A DNA stretch of 64,000 nt. It comes from Streptococcus infantis. GTDB taxonomy: Bacteria; Bacillota; Bacilli; Lactobacillales; Streptococcaceae. Under the pieces are notes generated by a model that was not told where the DNA came from, searched no databases, and worked only from the letters and a program-made list of their open reading frames with translations. The stretch is taken from the NCBI RefSeq assembly GCF_021497965.1, contig NZ_CP046525.1, positions 372,001 through 436,000 of the forward strand, in the 5' to 3' direction. How positions within the stretch are numbered: the first letter of the stretch is position 1; every line of letters begins with the position of its first letter. The position numbers and the translations under genes were made by a program. Shown here piece after piece: positions 49,234-59,706 of this stretch.

Positions 49234-51600
49234 TTATTTTCCGAAAAATTCTTGAAGATCATCCTGGCTAATTCCAATCATAGCTGGGATACTAGACCAG
49301 TTGTCCTCGGTTAGAATGTAGGATTGCTGAGAATCAGTCTGATTAGAGGTTTCAAGAATAGGCTCAGTTGCTTCTTCAGAGCTTTCAGTTAAATCGCTGA
49401 AACGTTCAATCAGATAGGTCTTGCGAGCTGTTCCAATGTGTTTGATTGCATAGTCAAAGGCTTGTAGTTCACCAAGTAGGATGAGCTTGCTTTTGGCACG
49501 AGTGATAGCAGTGTAGATGAGATTGCGCTCCAGCATGCGCTTGCTAGCACTGGTAATTGGTAAAATCACAACTGGGAACTCACTACCCTGAGACTTATGG
49601 ATACTCATAGCATAGGCAAGGCGAATCTTGTACCATTCATTTCGAGGATAGGAAACCTCGTTGCCATCAAAATCAATTATGATTTCATCTTGCTTGGATT
49701 CAGTGTATTTTCCAGGAATCAGGTCTGTAATATAGCCTAAGTCTCCATTAAAGACATTGACTTCTGCATCGTTGACAAGATGAATGATCTTATCGCCTGT
49801 GCGATAATGAAACTGACTTGCCTCAAAACTAATCTGCCCCTTTTGAAGAGGATTGAGCAGTTCTTGCATGAGTTGATTGATGGCATCAATTCCTGCTGTA
49901 CCACGATACATAGGAGCCAGAACTTGGATATCACGAGCGGGAATACCATTTCTGATAGCAGCATCAAGGATTTTTTCAATGGTCGCAGGGATATGGCTAC
50001 TAGCGATTTCAAAGTAGGAACGATCTGCTTTTTTCTGAGTGAAATCTGCAGGCAAAATTCCTTGACGAATTTGGCTAGCAAGGGTGACAATGGTTGATTC
50101 TTCACTCTGACGGTAGATTCTTTCCAAGCGTGTTTGAGGAATGCATGGAATTTGGAGTAAGTCAGCCAGGACTTGACCAGGGCTAACCGATGGCAGCTGG
50201 TCACTATCTCCGACAATGAGAATTTTACTGTTAGAGGAGATATTGGAGAAGAGTTGATTGGCTAGCCAGGTATCCACCATAGAAAACTCATCCACGATGA
50301 TAAAATCAGCATCTAGATAATCCTCCAAATGACTGGTATCGTCGTCTCCAGTCATACCCAAGTGGCGGTGAATCGTTGCACTAGGCAAGCCTGTCAGTTC
50401 ATTCATGCGACGTGCTGCACGACCGGTTGGAGCAGCCAGGAGAATCGGTAGACTACTTTTTTTCCGAAGGTCGAGCCCCTCTAATAGGGCATAAACACCA
50501 ATAATTCCATTGATAACAGTGGTCTTACCTGTACCAGGTCCACCTGTCAGGATAAAGACCTTGTTTTGGATAGCGTCGCAGATAGCCTGCTTTTGAATGG
50601 CATCGTATTGGATGCCTAATTCCTTCTCAACAGTTGCGATATGCTCCTGGATAGTTTTTATTTCGTGTTTATTGGGGTCTTCTTTTTCAAGAATACGAAT
50701 GAGGTGATTGTGTATTCCTTCTTCAGCGAAAAAGAGACTGTTATCAAAGATTTTCGTATCAACCTGCTGAACTTTTTCTTCTTCAATGAGATTGGATAAT
50801 TCTTGTGCAAGTTGACTGGGCTCCAGTTCAACAGGTCGTGAGGATTCAAGTAGGGTTAGAGTTTTTTCTAATAGATCTTTTGATTCAACATAAGTATCCC
50901 CACTTTCCATACAAGCATTTAAAAGGCTATGAACAAGACCTGCTCGAAAGCGTTCAGGTGCATGACTCTCAATCCCCAATTCCTGTGCTAATTGGTCAGC
51001 GATGGTAAAGCCCAAACCCTTGATATCTTCTACCAACTGATAAGGATAATTTTCAACGATATCGATGGTTTCCTCTTTATAGGTATCCTGGATTTGAATA
51101 GCTAATTTATTGGGAATTCCGTAATTGGCAAGCTTGGCCAAAACCATCTCAGTTCCGTAGTTGAGACGGAGAGTGGAAACGAAGGCTTCACGACTTTTAG
51201 AAGATAGTCCTGAGATGGTTTCGAGTTTCTCAGGATGCTCTAGGATTTCATCAATGGTATTTTCTCCATAGAGTTCCACAATCTTTTGGGCAGTTTTGAG
51301 CCCAATCCCTTTGAAATGGCTACTAGAGAAATACTTAACTAAGCCCTTGCTAGTCGGTTTTGCTCTTTCATAACGGGTAATTTGTAGTTGCTCTCCGTAT
51401 TTGGAGTGTTGGACAATCTGCCCCCAAAAAGTGTATTCCTCTCCCTCGATGACATCAGCCATGGTCCCTGTAACAATGATCTCGAAATCATCAAAGTCCT
51501 CAGCATTGGTATCTTCGATATCAAGGAGAAGAATACGATAAAAATTACTGACATTTTCAAAAATAATACGTTCAATCGTACCTGTAAAATAGACTTCCAT
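49234..51600 (-). CDS. recD2: RecD2-type ATP-dependent DNA helicase
   Basis: This 5'-3' helicase of the RecD2 (RecBC-independent) type acts in DNA repair. The 788-residue protein has an N-terminal OB-like and helix-hairpin-helix region, Walker A LTGGPGTGKTTVI near residue 355, DEFSM (Walker B) near 440 and C-terminal motif VI AYAMSIHKSQGSEFP and LIYTAITRAK. The RBS is AAAGGAATT. It is transcribed leftward and convergent with tig. An upstream promoter is not obvious. Confidence 0.92.
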   Translation of the reverse strand: MEVYFTGTIERIIFENVSNFYRILLLDIEDTNAEDFDDFEIIVTGTMADVIEGEEYTFWGQIVQHSKYGEQLQITRYERAKPTSKGLVKYFSSSHFKGIGLKTAQKIVELYGENTIDEILEHPEKLETISGLSSKSREAFVSTLRLNYGTEMVLAKLANYGIPNKLAIQIQDTYKEETIDIVENYPYQLVEDIKGLGFTIADQLAQELGIESHAPERFRAGLVHSLLNACMESGDTYVESKDLLEKTLTLLESSRPVELEPSQLAQELSNLIEEEKVQQVDTKIFDNSLFFAEEGIHNHLIRILEKEDPNKHEIKTIQEHIATVEKELGIQYDAIQKQAICDAIQNKVFILTGGPGTGKTTVINGIIGVYALLEGLDLRKKSSLPILLAAPTGRAARRMNELTGLPSATIHRHLGMTGDDDTSHLEDYLDADFIIVDEFSMVDTWLANQLFSNISSNSKILIVGDSDQLPSVSPGQVLADLLQIPCIPQTRLERIYRQSEESTIVTLASQIRQGILPADFTQKKADRSYFEIASSHIPATIEKILDAAIRNGIPARDIQVLAPMYRGTAGIDAINQLMQELLNPLQKGQISFEASQFHYRTGDKIIHLVNDAEVNVFNGDLGYITDLIPGKYTESKQDEIIIDFDGNEVSYPRNEWYKIRLAYAMSIHKSQGSEFPVVILPITSASKRMLERNLIYTAITRAKSKLILLGELQAFDYAIKHIGTARKTYLIERFSDLTESSEEATEPILETSNQTDSQQSYILTEDNWSSIPAMIGISQDDLQEFFGK

Positions 51601-51652
51601 ATAATTCCTTTACATTCATGAATGAAAATCATATCATTCAAAATAGAATGAG

Positions 51653-51683
51653 AAGAGGCTGAGATTAGTATTCTCGGCCTCTT
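51653..51683 (-). terminator. Terminator-like hairpin after lepB
   Basis: AAGAGGCTGAGA pairs with TCTCGGCCTCTT (one G-U pair) around 7 bases; the downstream minus-strand T content is moderate (CTCATTCTATTTTG). Confidence 0.55.
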
Positions 51684-51690
51684 AGTATTT

Positions 51691-52305
51691 TTAAACTGTT
51701 CCGATACGTTTGAGTGGCCAGAAACGGAATTTTGCCTCTCCAATGATATCTTTTGCTTTAAAAGTACCAACATGTCGGCTATCACTAGATACCAGACGGT
51801 CATCACCAAGTAGGAGGTATTGCCCCTCTGGAACAGTGAAGGTGAAGCTAGTGTTGTAATTTACATCTAAGGTGAATGCTTGAGCTTTTTCAGCAAGACT
51901 TCTGAAGTACTCGCCTTTTTTCCCATCCCAACTATCTCCAGTATAAGTGCTTTGGAGTTTATCTTCTTTAAAGCGTTTGAGATACTCTGCTAGATAAGGT
52001 TCATCGGTTTCTTGTCCATTGATATAAAGCTTATCATTTTCATAACGAATGGTATCACCGGGTAATCCGATTACCCGTTTCACAATATCTTTATTTCCCT
52101 CATCTTCATGAGCAACCACAATATCAAAACGATTGATTGGGAGATGTTTAACCACAAAGAGGATTTCTCCATCTGCTAGAGTAGGGTCCATTGAGTGTCC
52201 TTCTACACGCACATTACTCCAGAGAAAGAGACGACTAAGCCCTACTAGTGCGATAAGTAGAATGATAACTCCCCATTCTTTTAAAAAATTTATAATGTAT
52301 TTCAT
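51691..52305 (-). CDS. lepB: Signal peptidase I
   Basis: This membrane serine protease cleaves signal peptides from exported proteins. The 204-residue protein has one N-terminal membrane helix (about 9-29), the catalytic serine in EGHSMDPTL near residue 38 and the general-base lysine in IVKRVIGLPGD near 75, then GDDRLVSSDSRHVG near 170. It starts 3 bases after the rnhC stop, so the two form an operon. Confidence 0.95.
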   Translation of the reverse strand: MKYIINFLKEWGVIILLIALVGLSRLFLWSNVRVEGHSMDPTLADGEILFVVKHLPINRFDIVVAHEDEGNKDIVKRVIGLPGDTIRYENDKLYINGQETDEPYLAEYLKRFKEDKLQSTYTGDSWDGKKGEYFRSLAEKAQAFTLDVNYNTSFTFTVPEGQYLLLGDDRLVSSDSRHVGTFKAKDIIGEAKFRFWPLKRIGTV

Positions 52306-52308
52306 AAT

Positions 52309-53190
52309 TTACCTTTCTAGCATTTTTTTTGCTTTTTCAGTATTTTTAAAGTGTAGTTTGGCGCAGAAGTTGAGTCCCTGCATACCATAAGCACGAAGGA
52401 TTTGACTAGCTACCTTATCAGAAGCGGTACCTGCCCCACTAGGAAGTTTGTAGCCTAACTCTCGGCCTAGATTTTCAAGATTTTCTAGAAAGAGATCACG
52501 CGCAATGATAGAGCTAACCGCGACAGCTAAGTACTTACCTTCGGCTTTTTCCTCAAGTGTAACTGGATTTGAGAAATGATTGGCTTCATTTTTTAAGTAC
52601 TTCTCATAGTTTTGAGTACTCGTAAAGGCATCAATAACAATCTTTTTTGGCTGGACTCCCTTTTGAAGGAGGAGAAAAATTGCTTGATTATGAAGAGCTA
52701 CCTTGACAGAAACAGCATTGTAGCGCTCACCAATCACTTCGTTATACTTGCTTGGAGAAAGTAGTAGTGCCTGATGTTGGATTTTTTCTTTCAAAATGGG
52801 AGCCAGTTGACGAATCTTTTGATCTGTCAGTGTTTTAGAATCCCCAACTCCTAGTTTTCGTAAAAAATCATGCTGGTCAGGAGTTACAAAGGATGCCACT
52901 ACAGCTAGACCACCGAAGTAGGAACCATTTCCGACCTCATCTGTTCCGATCAAAGGGAAATCTTGCCCGCTAGTAACTTGTGCTACCTGATAATCAAAAA
53001 AGCTGGCATAGTTTTCAGCAGCTTCTCCTTGTAGGAGAACTTTTCCAGATGTATAGATGGAAATACTGGCTTGAGGAAACTTGAAAAAGTAGCGAATATA
53101 AGGATTTTTACTTGGAGCGAGGGCTTGTTCATGCTTTTGGACAAAAGCTTGAATTTCTTTTTCACTCGGTATTAATGTGATACTTGCCAT
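52309..53190 (-). CDS. rnhC: Ribonuclease HIII
   Basis: This enzyme degrades the RNA strand of RNA-DNA hybrids. The 293-residue protein has an N-terminal TBP-like domain typical of type HIII, then the catalytic [16 protein letters not shown] near residue 100 and later acidic sites (VIDAFTS). It is the first gene of the rnhC-lepB operon and is divergent from zapA; a minus-strand TACAAT box occurs near 53205. Confidence 0.93.
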   Translation of the reverse strand: MASITLIPSEKEIQAFVQKHEQALAPSKNPYIRYFFKFPQASISIYTSGKVLLQGEAAENYASFFDYQVAQVTSGQDFPLIGTDEVGNGSYFGGLAVVASFVTPDQHDFLRKLGVGDSKTLTDQKIRQLAPILKEKIQHQALLLSPSKYNEVIGERYNAVSVKVALHNQAIFLLLQKGVQPKKIVIDAFTSTQNYEKYLKNEANHFSNPVTLEEKAEGKYLAVAVSSIIARDLFLENLENLGRELGYKLPSGAGTASDKVASQILRAYGMQGLNFCAKLHFKNTEKAKKMLER

Positions 53191-53230
53191 AGTCTCTATT
53201 GTACCATAAAAGCAGTAGAATTGGTTAAAA

Positions 53231-53259
53231 CTGACAAATTTAGTGAAATTTGGTATAAT
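53231..53259 (+). promoter_or_regulatory. Promoter of zapA-cvpA
   Basis: CTGACA at 53231-53236 and TATAAT at 53254-53259 have a 17-base spacer with a TGG extended -10. Confidence 0.7.
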
Positions 53260-53276
53260 ATCGTGAGGTGAATTTT

Positions 53277-53579
53277 ATGGCAAATTTAAATCGATTCAAG
53301 TTTACATTTGGGAAAAAAACATTAACGCTGACAACTGAACATGACAATCTTTTTATGGAGGAGATTGCCAAGGTTGCGACGGAAAAATATGAAGCAATTA
53401 AAGAACAAATGCCTGGAGCTGATGATGAGACAATAGCTATCCTCTTAGCAGTTAACTGCCTATCTACCCAGCTTAGCCGTGAGATTGAGTTTGATGACAA
53501 GGAGCAAGAATTAGAATCGCTCCGTTATAAGGTGGTTGCGGCTAAACAGGAGCAGAGTAAGATTGAGGATTCCCTATGA
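53277..53579 (+). CDS. zapA: Cell division protein ZapA
   Basis: ZapA bundles FtsZ filaments at the division site. The 100-residue protein begins MANLNRFKFTFGKKTLTL, a family-type first strand, and continues with ATEKYEAIKEQMPGADDETIAILLAVN and a C-terminal coiled coil (SLRYKVVAAKQEQSKIED). I place the start at the ATG at 53277 after GAGGTG; a GTG three codons upstream is unlikely. It overlaps cvpA by 4 bases. Confidence 0.88.
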   Translation: MANLNRFKFTFGKKTLTLTTEHDNLFMEEIAKVATEKYEAIKEQMPGADDETIAILLAVNCLSTQLSREIEFDDKEQELESLRYKVVAAKQEQSKIEDSL

Positions 53580-54124
53580 TTTCTATCCTTCTCTTATTAA
53601 TCCTTGCTTGGAGCTTTTATATTGGCTATCGCAGAGGAATCGTATTACAAGGATTTTATCTTGTGGCAACGATTGTCTCTGCTTATTTTGCAAGCAAGTC
53701 TTACCAGTCTTTAGGACAGAAGTTCAACTTACTAATCCCATATGCTAATCCTCAGGAAGGACAGGGTACCTTCTTTTTCCCATCCAATCAACTCTTCCAA
53801 TTGGATAAGGTTTTTTATGCGGGTATCGGTTTCCTCTTGGCCTTTACAGTCTTTTATTGCATCAGTCGTTTGCTTGGTCTTTTTGTAAACCTGGTGCCAA
53901 CTAAGATACTTGATGGGAAATACTACCGTATCGGTGCGGGTGTTCTATCAGTCGGAGTAACCTTATTTGTCCTTCAGATGATGCTAACGATCCTCGCGAC
54001 TGTACCATTACAAATTGTTCAAAATTCACTTGAGAATAGCTTTGTAGCTAGACATATCATCCAAAGCATTCCATTCACAACCAGTTTGATTAAGCAGCTT
54101 TGGGTTACCAAATTAATCGGATAA
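53576..54124 (+). CDS. cvpA: CvpA-family membrane protein
   Basis: This 182-residue protein has four hydrophobic segments (about 2-19, 22-45, 75-98 and 118-140) and the CvpA start LLLILAWSFYIGYRRGIVLQGFYLVATI. CvpA homologs are linked to colicin V secretion and stress tolerance, but the function here is undefined. Its start overlaps the zapA stop (ATGA), so translation is coupled. mutS2 follows after 109 bases. Confidence 0.85.
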   Translation: MISILLLLILAWSFYIGYRRGIVLQGFYLVATIVSAYFASKSYQSLGQKFNLLIPYANPQEGQGTFFFPSNQLFQLDKVFYAGIGFLLAFTVFYCISRLLGLFVNLVPTKILDGKYYRIGAGVLSVGVTLFVLQMMLTILATVPLQIVQNSLENSFVARHIIQSIPFTTSLIKQLWVTKLIG

Positions 54125-54233
54125 AAAGGGCGGGAACTATTCCTAGCCTTTTGTTTACAATTTCAAAAGTAAGAGATTGATTTAAAAACTTGAAAATGAC
54201 AAAAAGCCATAACTTTTTTACTAAGGAAATGAA

Positions 54234-56570
54234 ATGAATACAAAAATACTAGAAACGTTAGAATTTAACAAGGTCAAAGCTCTATTTGAACCCCATCTTT
54301 TGACGGAGCAGGGACTAGAGCAGTTAAAAGAACTTGCTCCAACGGATAAAGGTGACAAGATAAAACAGGCTTTCGCAGAGATGAAGGAGATGCAGGAGCT
54401 TTTTGTGGAGCATCCTCATTTCAGCATTTCGGAAACAAAAGACATTGCTTCAACCTGCAAACGTTTGGAGATGGGTGCTGACCTCAATATCGAGGAATTT
54501 CTCCTTCTCAAACGTGTCATATTTGCCAGTCGTGAATTGAAAAACTTCTATGACAATCTTGAAAATGTACGCTTGGATCACCTAGCAAATTGGTTTGAGA
54601 AACTTCATGATTTCCCACATCTGCAAGGAAACCTTCAAGCCATCAACGAAGCTGGATTTATTGAGAATTTTGCGAGTGAAGAACTCGCACGAATCCGCCG
54701 GAAAATCCATGATAGTGAGAGCCAAGTTCGTGATGTCTTGCAAGACCTTCTCAAGCAGAAGGCGCAGCTGTTGACAGAAGGGATTGTCGCTAGTAGAAAT
54801 GGTCGTCAAGTTCTTCCAGTTAAAAATACCTATCGGAATAAGATTGCTGGGGTCGTTCACGATATTTCTGCCAGTGGGAACACTGTTTATATCGAACCTC
54901 GTGAAGTAGTTAAGTTAAGTGAGGAAATTGCTAGTCTTCGTGCAGATGAACGCTATGAGATGATGCGTATCCTTCAAGAACTCTCTGAACGAGTGAGACC
55001 GCATGCGGCTGAAATTGCCAATGATGCCTGGATTATTGGGCGTTTAGACTTGATTCGCACCAAGGTGCGTTTTATCCAAGAGACCGGAGCAGTGGTCCCT
55101 CAAGTATCTGAGGAACAGGAAATCCAACTCCTCCATGTTCGCCATCCTTTGGTTAAGAATGCTGTCGCAAATGATGTGCACTTTGGGAAGGATTTGACAG
55201 CTATCGTCATCACCGGTCCTAATACGGGTGGTAAGACCATCATGCTAAAAACCTTAGGATTGACGCAAGTCATGGCCCAGTCTGGGCTGCCAATTCTAGC
55301 CGATAATGGCAGTCGTGTAGGGATTTTCGAGGAGATTTTTGCCGATATTGGAGATGAACAATCCATCGAGCAAAGTCTCTCAACCTTCTCTAGTCATATG
55401 ACCAATATCGTTGATATTCTTGGTAAAGTCAACCAAAACTCGCTCTTGTTACTGGATGAGCTTGGAGCAGGAACGGATCCTCAGGAAGGTGCAGCCCTTG
55501 CCATGTCTATCTTAGAAGACTTGCGTTTGCGTCAAGTCAAGACTATGGCAACCACTCACTATCCTGAGCTCAAGGCTTACGGGATTGAAACAGCTTATGT
55601 TCAGAATGCCAGCATGGAGTTTGATACAGCTAGCCTGCGTCCAACTTATCGCTTTATGCAAGGCGTACCTGGTCGAAGCAATGCATTTGAAATTGCCAAA
55701 CGTCTAGGATTGTCGGATATCATTGTAGGTGACGCTAGCAAGCAGATTAACCAAGACAATGATGTCAATCGCATCATTGAGCAATTGGAAGAACAAACAC
55801 TTGAAAGTCACAAACGTCTTGAAAATATCCGCCAAGTCGAGCAAGAGAACCTCAAGATGAATCGTGCACTTAAAAAACTCTACAATGAGCTTAACCGTGA
55901 AAAGGAAACAGAACTCAATAAGGCGCGTGAGCAAGCTGCTGAGATTGTTGAATTAGCTCTGGCAGAAAGTGATGATATTCTAAAAAATCTTCATAGCAAA
56001 TCTCAACTAAAACCACATGAAATTATCGAAGCCAAGGCCAAGCTCAAGAAGTTAGCACCTGAAAAAGTTGACCTTTCTAAAAACAAGGTCCTCCAAAAGG
56101 CCAAGAAAAAACGAGCTCCAAAAGTTGGAGATGATATTATCGTTTTAAGCTATGGTCAACGTGGTACCTTGACCAATCAACTAAAGGATGGACGTTGGGA
56201 AGCACAGGTTGGCTTGATTAAGATGACACTTGAGGAAAAAGAGTTTGACTTGGTTCAAGCCCAGAAAGAAGCGCCAGTCAAGAAGAAACAAGTTAACGTC
56301 GTTAAACGTGCAGCAGGAAAAGGTCCACAAGCTCGACTAGACCTTCGTGGCAAACGCTACGAGGAGGCTATGGAAGCCTTGGATGCCTTTATCGACCAAG
56401 CCCTGCTCAACAATATGGCGCAAGTGGACATCATCCATGGTATCGGTACAGGAGTCATCCGTGAAGGGGTGACTAAGTACCTACAAAGAAATAAACAAGT
56501 CAAGAGCTTTGGCTATGCACCGCAAAATGCAGGTGGTTCTGGAGCGACTATCGTTACCTTTAAAGGCTAA
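54234..56570 (+). CDS. mutS2: Endonuclease / ribosome rescue ATPase MutS2
   Basis: The 778-residue protein has the MutS-type core and clamp, Walker [16 protein letters not shown] near residue 327, [18 protein letters not shown] near 404, a long coiled region, and a C-terminal Smr nuclease domain ([18 protein letters not shown] near 700 and [12 protein letters not shown] near 741). It suppresses homologous recombination or splits collided ribosomes; both roles are reported for the family. No mismatch-recognition domain I is present. Confidence 0.95.
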   Translation: MNTKILETLEFNKVKALFEPHLLTEQGLEQLKELAPTDKGDKIKQAFAEMKEMQELFVEHPHFSISETKDIASTCKRLEMGADLNIEEFLLLKRVIFASRELKNFYDNLENVRLDHLANWFEKLHDFPHLQGNLQAINEAGFIENFASEELARIRRKIHDSESQVRDVLQDLLKQKAQLLTEGIVASRNGRQVLPVKNTYRNKIAGVVHDISASGNTVYIEPREVVKLSEEIASLRADERYEMMRILQELSERVRPHAAEIANDAWIIGRLDLIRTKVRFIQETGAVVPQVSEEQEIQLLHVRHPLVKNAVANDVHFGKDLTAIVITGPNTGGKTIMLKTLGLTQVMAQSGLPILADNGSRVGIFEEIFADIGDEQSIEQSLSTFSSHMTNIVDILGKVNQNSLLLLDELGAGTDPQEGAALAMSILEDLRLRQVKTMATTHYPELKAYGIETAYVQNASMEFDTASLRPTYRFMQGVPGRSNAFEIAKRLGLSDIIVGDASKQINQDNDVNRIIEQLEEQTLESHKRLENIRQVEQENLKMNRALKKLYNELNREKETELNKAREQAAEIVELALAESDDILKNLHSKSQLKPHEIIEAKAKLKKLAPEKVDLSKNKVLQKAKKKRAPKVGDDIIVLSYGQRGTLTNQLKDGRWEAQVGLIKMTLEEKEFDLVQAQKEAPVKKKQVNVVKRAAGKGPQARLDLRGKRYEEAMEALDAFIDQALLNNMAQVDIIHGIGTGVIREGVTKYLQRNKQVKSFGYAPQNAGGSGATIVTFKG

Positions 56571-56597
56571 CCAAGCTATAGAATGAAATGTCAAAAG

Positions 56598-56627
56598 AGT
56601 ACCTATCAAGTGATAAGTACTTTTTTT
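56598..56627 (+). terminator. Terminator of mutS2
   Basis: AGTACCTATC pairs with GATAAGTACT with one mismatch and is followed by TTTTTTT. Confidence 0.75.
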
Positions 56628-56770
56628 GATGAATCAATTTCAATCATTATTGTTAGTGAGTATTTTAAAAGGGGACAATCGTTTTATAGCCAAAAAAAAA
56701 TTGATGAAGGCTTGTCTAGCTGAGCTTTAATTATGCTATACTGATAGTAACGTTATTTTCGGAGGTTAGC

Positions 56771-57667
56771 ATGAAAAAACTTCCCTTGGCTTTTTCAGGT
56801 TGTTTATTGGGTTTAGCTGGTGCAGGCAATCTCATCTTGGATACTTTTCCGCTATTGTCCCACGTCTTTAGTTTGTCAGGATTGATTCTGTGGTTCTATT
56901 TTCTAGTAAGTCACCTCAGTCATTGGCAAGAAAGTAAGCAAGAGTTGAAGAAAGCCCCTCTTTTATCAGGTATGGCGACCTTTCCAATGGCAGGGATGAT
57001 TTTATCGACCTATATGCTACGGACTCTACCAGTTAGCTTGAACTTCATCGCGCAGGTTCTCTGGTGGTTTGCCTTTCTACTGGATGTAGGCTTAATCATC
57101 TACTTTACTATCAATTACGTACAAGCTAAACCAAGGACGAGCGCAACGCCAAGTTGGACGGTTCTTTATGTGGGAATCGCAGTGGCAAGCTTGACCTACC
57201 CAGTAGTGGGGATAGTTGGTATTGCCTATGGAGCTTGGATTTTTGGCTTTATCTTAACCCTTTTCCTTTACCCTCTAATTTATCAAGATTTGAAAAAAAA
57301 TCCATTACCGCTCGCTTTACTGGGGCAAGAAGGGATCTATTGTGCTCCATTTTCTCTCCTTTTAGCAGCACTAGTTCGGATAGGAGGTCCAGACCTTCCT
57401 AGCTGGATTTTGCTGGTCATGGTCCTTGCATCTCAGACTTTCTTTTTCTTAGTTCTTAGTCGCTTATCAAGGATTTTAAAACAGGGCTTCCAACCAGCCT
57501 TTTCAGCTCTAACTTTCCCAACCATCATCACGGCAACTTCCTTGAAAATGGCCCAGGGAATCCTACAGTTTCCAACCCTTAACCTACTCGTTTGGATAGA
57601 AACTATCATTTGTTTAACAATCCTCATCTACGTATTAGTAGAATATGTGAGATATTTAAGAAAATAA
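56771..57667 (+). CDS. TDT-family (tellurite-resistance/dicarboxylate) transporter
   Basis: The 298-residue protein has about ten hydrophobic helices and no large soluble domain, as in the TDT family (TehA, malic acid permeases). It starts MKKLPLAFSGCLLGLAGAGNLI, a family-type first helix with a GLAGAGN-like turn, then FPMAGMILSTYM near residue 80. The RBS is CGGAGG. Substrate (dicarboxylate, anion or other) cannot be told. It is followed by a phosphoesterase after 102 bases. Confidence 0.75.
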   Translation: MKKLPLAFSGCLLGLAGAGNLILDTFPLLSHVFSLSGLILWFYFLVSHLSHWQESKQELKKAPLLSGMATFPMAGMILSTYMLRTLPVSLNFIAQVLWWFAFLLDVGLIIYFTINYVQAKPRTSATPSWTVLYVGIAVASLTYPVVGIVGIAYGAWIFGFILTLFLYPLIYQDLKKNPLPLALLGQEGIYCAPFSLLLAALVRIGGPDLPSWILLVMVLASQTFFFLVLSRLSRILKQGFQPAFSALTFPTIITATSLKMAQGILQFPTLNLLVWIETIICLTILIYVLVEYVRYLRK

Positions 57668-57769
57668 CAAACCCCCTAGCACTGAGAAGTGAAATGAAGA
57701 AAGGTGCAGACCTATAACGGTGTAAGGGATAGCTAGAATAAATAAATACTAATAAAGAGAGTGTGTAAA

Positions 57770-58603
57770 ATGAACCATAAGATTGCAATTTTATCAGACA
57801 TTCATGGCAACACGACAGCCTTAGCTGGAGTGCTTGAGGACGCTAAAAATTTGGGAGCGACTGAATATTGGCTTCTGGGAGATATTTTTCTTCCTGGGCC
57901 AGGAGCAAATGACTTGGTGGCTCTTTTGAAAGACCTTCCCATTACAGCATCTGTTCGAGGCAACTGGGATGATTGTGTGTTAGAGGCTTTAGATGGGCAA
58001 TATGGTTTAGAGGATCCCCAAGAAATCCAGCTTATGCGATTGACCCAGTATCTGATGGAGCGTCTAAACCCAGAGCATATTGATTGGTTGAGAAATCTAC
58101 CTATGGTAGCCAAGAAAGAAGTAGAAGGCTTGCGCTTTTCTCTTTCACATAATTTACCTGAGAAAAATTATGGTGGTGATTTGCTGGTTGAAAATGATAC
58201 CGAAAAATTTGACCAGCTACTTGATGAAACTACTGATGTAGCCGTCTATGGTCATGTTCACAAGCAGTTGCTTCGTTATGGTAGCCAAGGTCAACAAATC
58301 ATCAATCCAGGTTCGATTGGTATGCCTTATTTTGACTGGGTAGGGCTGAAAAATCACCGTGCCCAGTATGCCTTACTTGAAGTTGAAAATGGTGAATTGG
58401 TCAATATCCAATTTCGTAAAGTTGCCTATGATTATGAAGCAGAGTTAGAATCAGCCAAGGGGAAAGTCCTTCCTTTTATTGAAATGTATGAAGAACTGCG
58501 ACGAGAAGACAATTACCAAGGCCATAACAGAGCTTTATTGGCTAGCCTTAATGAAAAATATGGCTATGTCGAGGATGTCAAAAACTATTTTGATTTTTTG
58601 TAA
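57770..58603 (+). CDS. Metallophosphoesterase
   Basis: The 277-residue soluble protein has a calcineurin-type dinuclear metal site: SDIHGNTTAL near residue 9, GDIFLPGP near 38, GNWDD near 64 and the later YGHVHKQ near 160. Members include phosphodiesterases and diadenosine tetraphosphatases; the exact substrate is unknown. The start at 57770 (MNHKIAILSDIHGN) is preferred over a GTG three codons earlier. Confidence 0.8.
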   Translation: MNHKIAILSDIHGNTTALAGVLEDAKNLGATEYWLLGDIFLPGPGANDLVALLKDLPITASVRGNWDDCVLEALDGQYGLEDPQEIQLMRLTQYLMERLNPEHIDWLRNLPMVAKKEVEGLRFSLSHNLPEKNYGGDLLVENDTEKFDQLLDETTDVAVYGHVHKQLLRYGSQGQQIINPGSIGMPYFDWVGLKNHRAQYALLEVENGELVNIQFRKVAYDYEAELESAKGKVLPFIEMYEELRREDNYQGHNRALLASLNEKYGYVEDVKNYFDFL

Positions 58604-58630
58604 GAGTTGCTTTAATTAACAGATACTAAA

Positions 58631-58657
58631 AAAACGATTGGACTAGCCAATCGTTTT
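58631..58657. terminator. Bidirectional terminator, phosphoesterase / amino acid binding lipoprotein
   Basis: AAAACGATTGG pairs perfectly with CCAATCGTTTT around ACTAG. Confidence 0.88.
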
Positions 58658-58666
58658 TAATATATC

Positions 58667-59476
58667 TTATTGTAATTGAGACTGATCTGGTAGGTAAGAA
58701 CCACCGAGATAGGTTTTGCTGAGTTTTTCAAGGGTTCCGTCTTGATAGAGTTCTTTGAGGACCTTGTCAAATTGGTCTTTAAATTCTTTTTGGTCACTTG
58801 AGAAGATGATGTAGTTGTTTGGATTGTCGTTGCTTTCCAAGTCGACTACGTTCAAGTCTAAACCTCGGTCTTGGATAATCTTTTGAACAGAGATTTTATC
58901 AAAGATTAGGAAATCAAACTCACCATTAGCGAGGTCAGTCAGACGTTTAGCGACATCTTCACCAGAGTATTGGATGGTTGCAGGATTATCGGAGTGGCTT
59001 TGATTCCAGTCTGTAACAACTTTGGCAGTAGAAGTTCCTGTATCATCCTGAGTTGTTTTACCAGCGATATCTTGAAGAGAAGTAAGAACCTTGTCTTTTC
59101 TGCTTACAAGAACCAAAGGATTTTTAGCGATAGGTAGTGAGTAGAGGTATTTATCTGCTCTCTCTTTGGTATAGCTCAAGTTGTTTGCAGCAGCTTGGTA
59201 ACGGCCAGCATCCAATCCAGGGAAGATACTTTCCCAGGCTGTTTTTTGGAATTCAATCTTGTATTGGTCTAGTTTTTCATCGACTGCTTTTAAAACTTCA
59301 ACATCATATCCAGTCAGGTTTCCATCTTTTTCAAAGTCAAAAGGTGGGATGTCTCCGGCAGTTGCTACGACAATGGTTTTAGGACTAGAAGTGGAAGTAG
59401 AAGTACTTTCTTGTTTAGATTGTCCGCAGGCAACCAACAAGGGACTAATAGCAAATAATAAGAATAATTTTTTCAT
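58667..59476 (-). CDS. Amino acid ABC transporter substrate-binding lipoprotein
   Basis: This 269-residue lipoprotein has a signal with lipobox LVAC (Cys17), then a Ser/Thr-rich linker and an SBP_bac_3 domain (VATAGDIPPFDFEKDGNLTGYDVEVLKAVDE, then NNLSYTKERADKYLYS). The closest resemblance is to cystine/polar amino acid binding proteins. No permease or ATPase gene adjoins, so it uses a transporter encoded elsewhere or serves as an extra binding protein. It is transcribed leftward as a single gene. Confidence 0.85.
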   Translation of the reverse strand: MKKLFLLFAISPLLVACGQSKQESTSTSTSSPKTIVVATAGDIPPFDFEKDGNLTGYDVEVLKAVDEKLDQYKIEFQKTAWESIFPGLDAGRYQAAANNLSYTKERADKYLYSLPIAKNPLVLVSRKDKVLTSLQDIAGKTTQDDTGTSTAKVVTDWNQSHSDNPATIQYSGEDVAKRLTDLANGEFDFLIFDKISVQKIIQDRGLDLNVVDLESNDNPNNYIIFSSDQKEFKDQFDKVLKELYQDGTLEKLSKTYLGGSYLPDQSQLQ

Positions 59477-59706
59477 AAGAGTCTCCTTTACTTAATGCTT
59501 TCTAGATTACCAGACAATCGATCAAATAGCCAATATATATTTTTTATGGACGTGATAGAGAAATATTATAATTTCCAGTTTGAGTCTATAATCTAAAATT
59601 CAAAGCAGATAAGAAAAGATAATTTATTCAGCCAATGAAAAATCTCTGCAAGCTCTTTCAGAATGTGGTAAAATGGAAGCAGTAGAAATAGAAAAGGAAC
59701 TTGCTT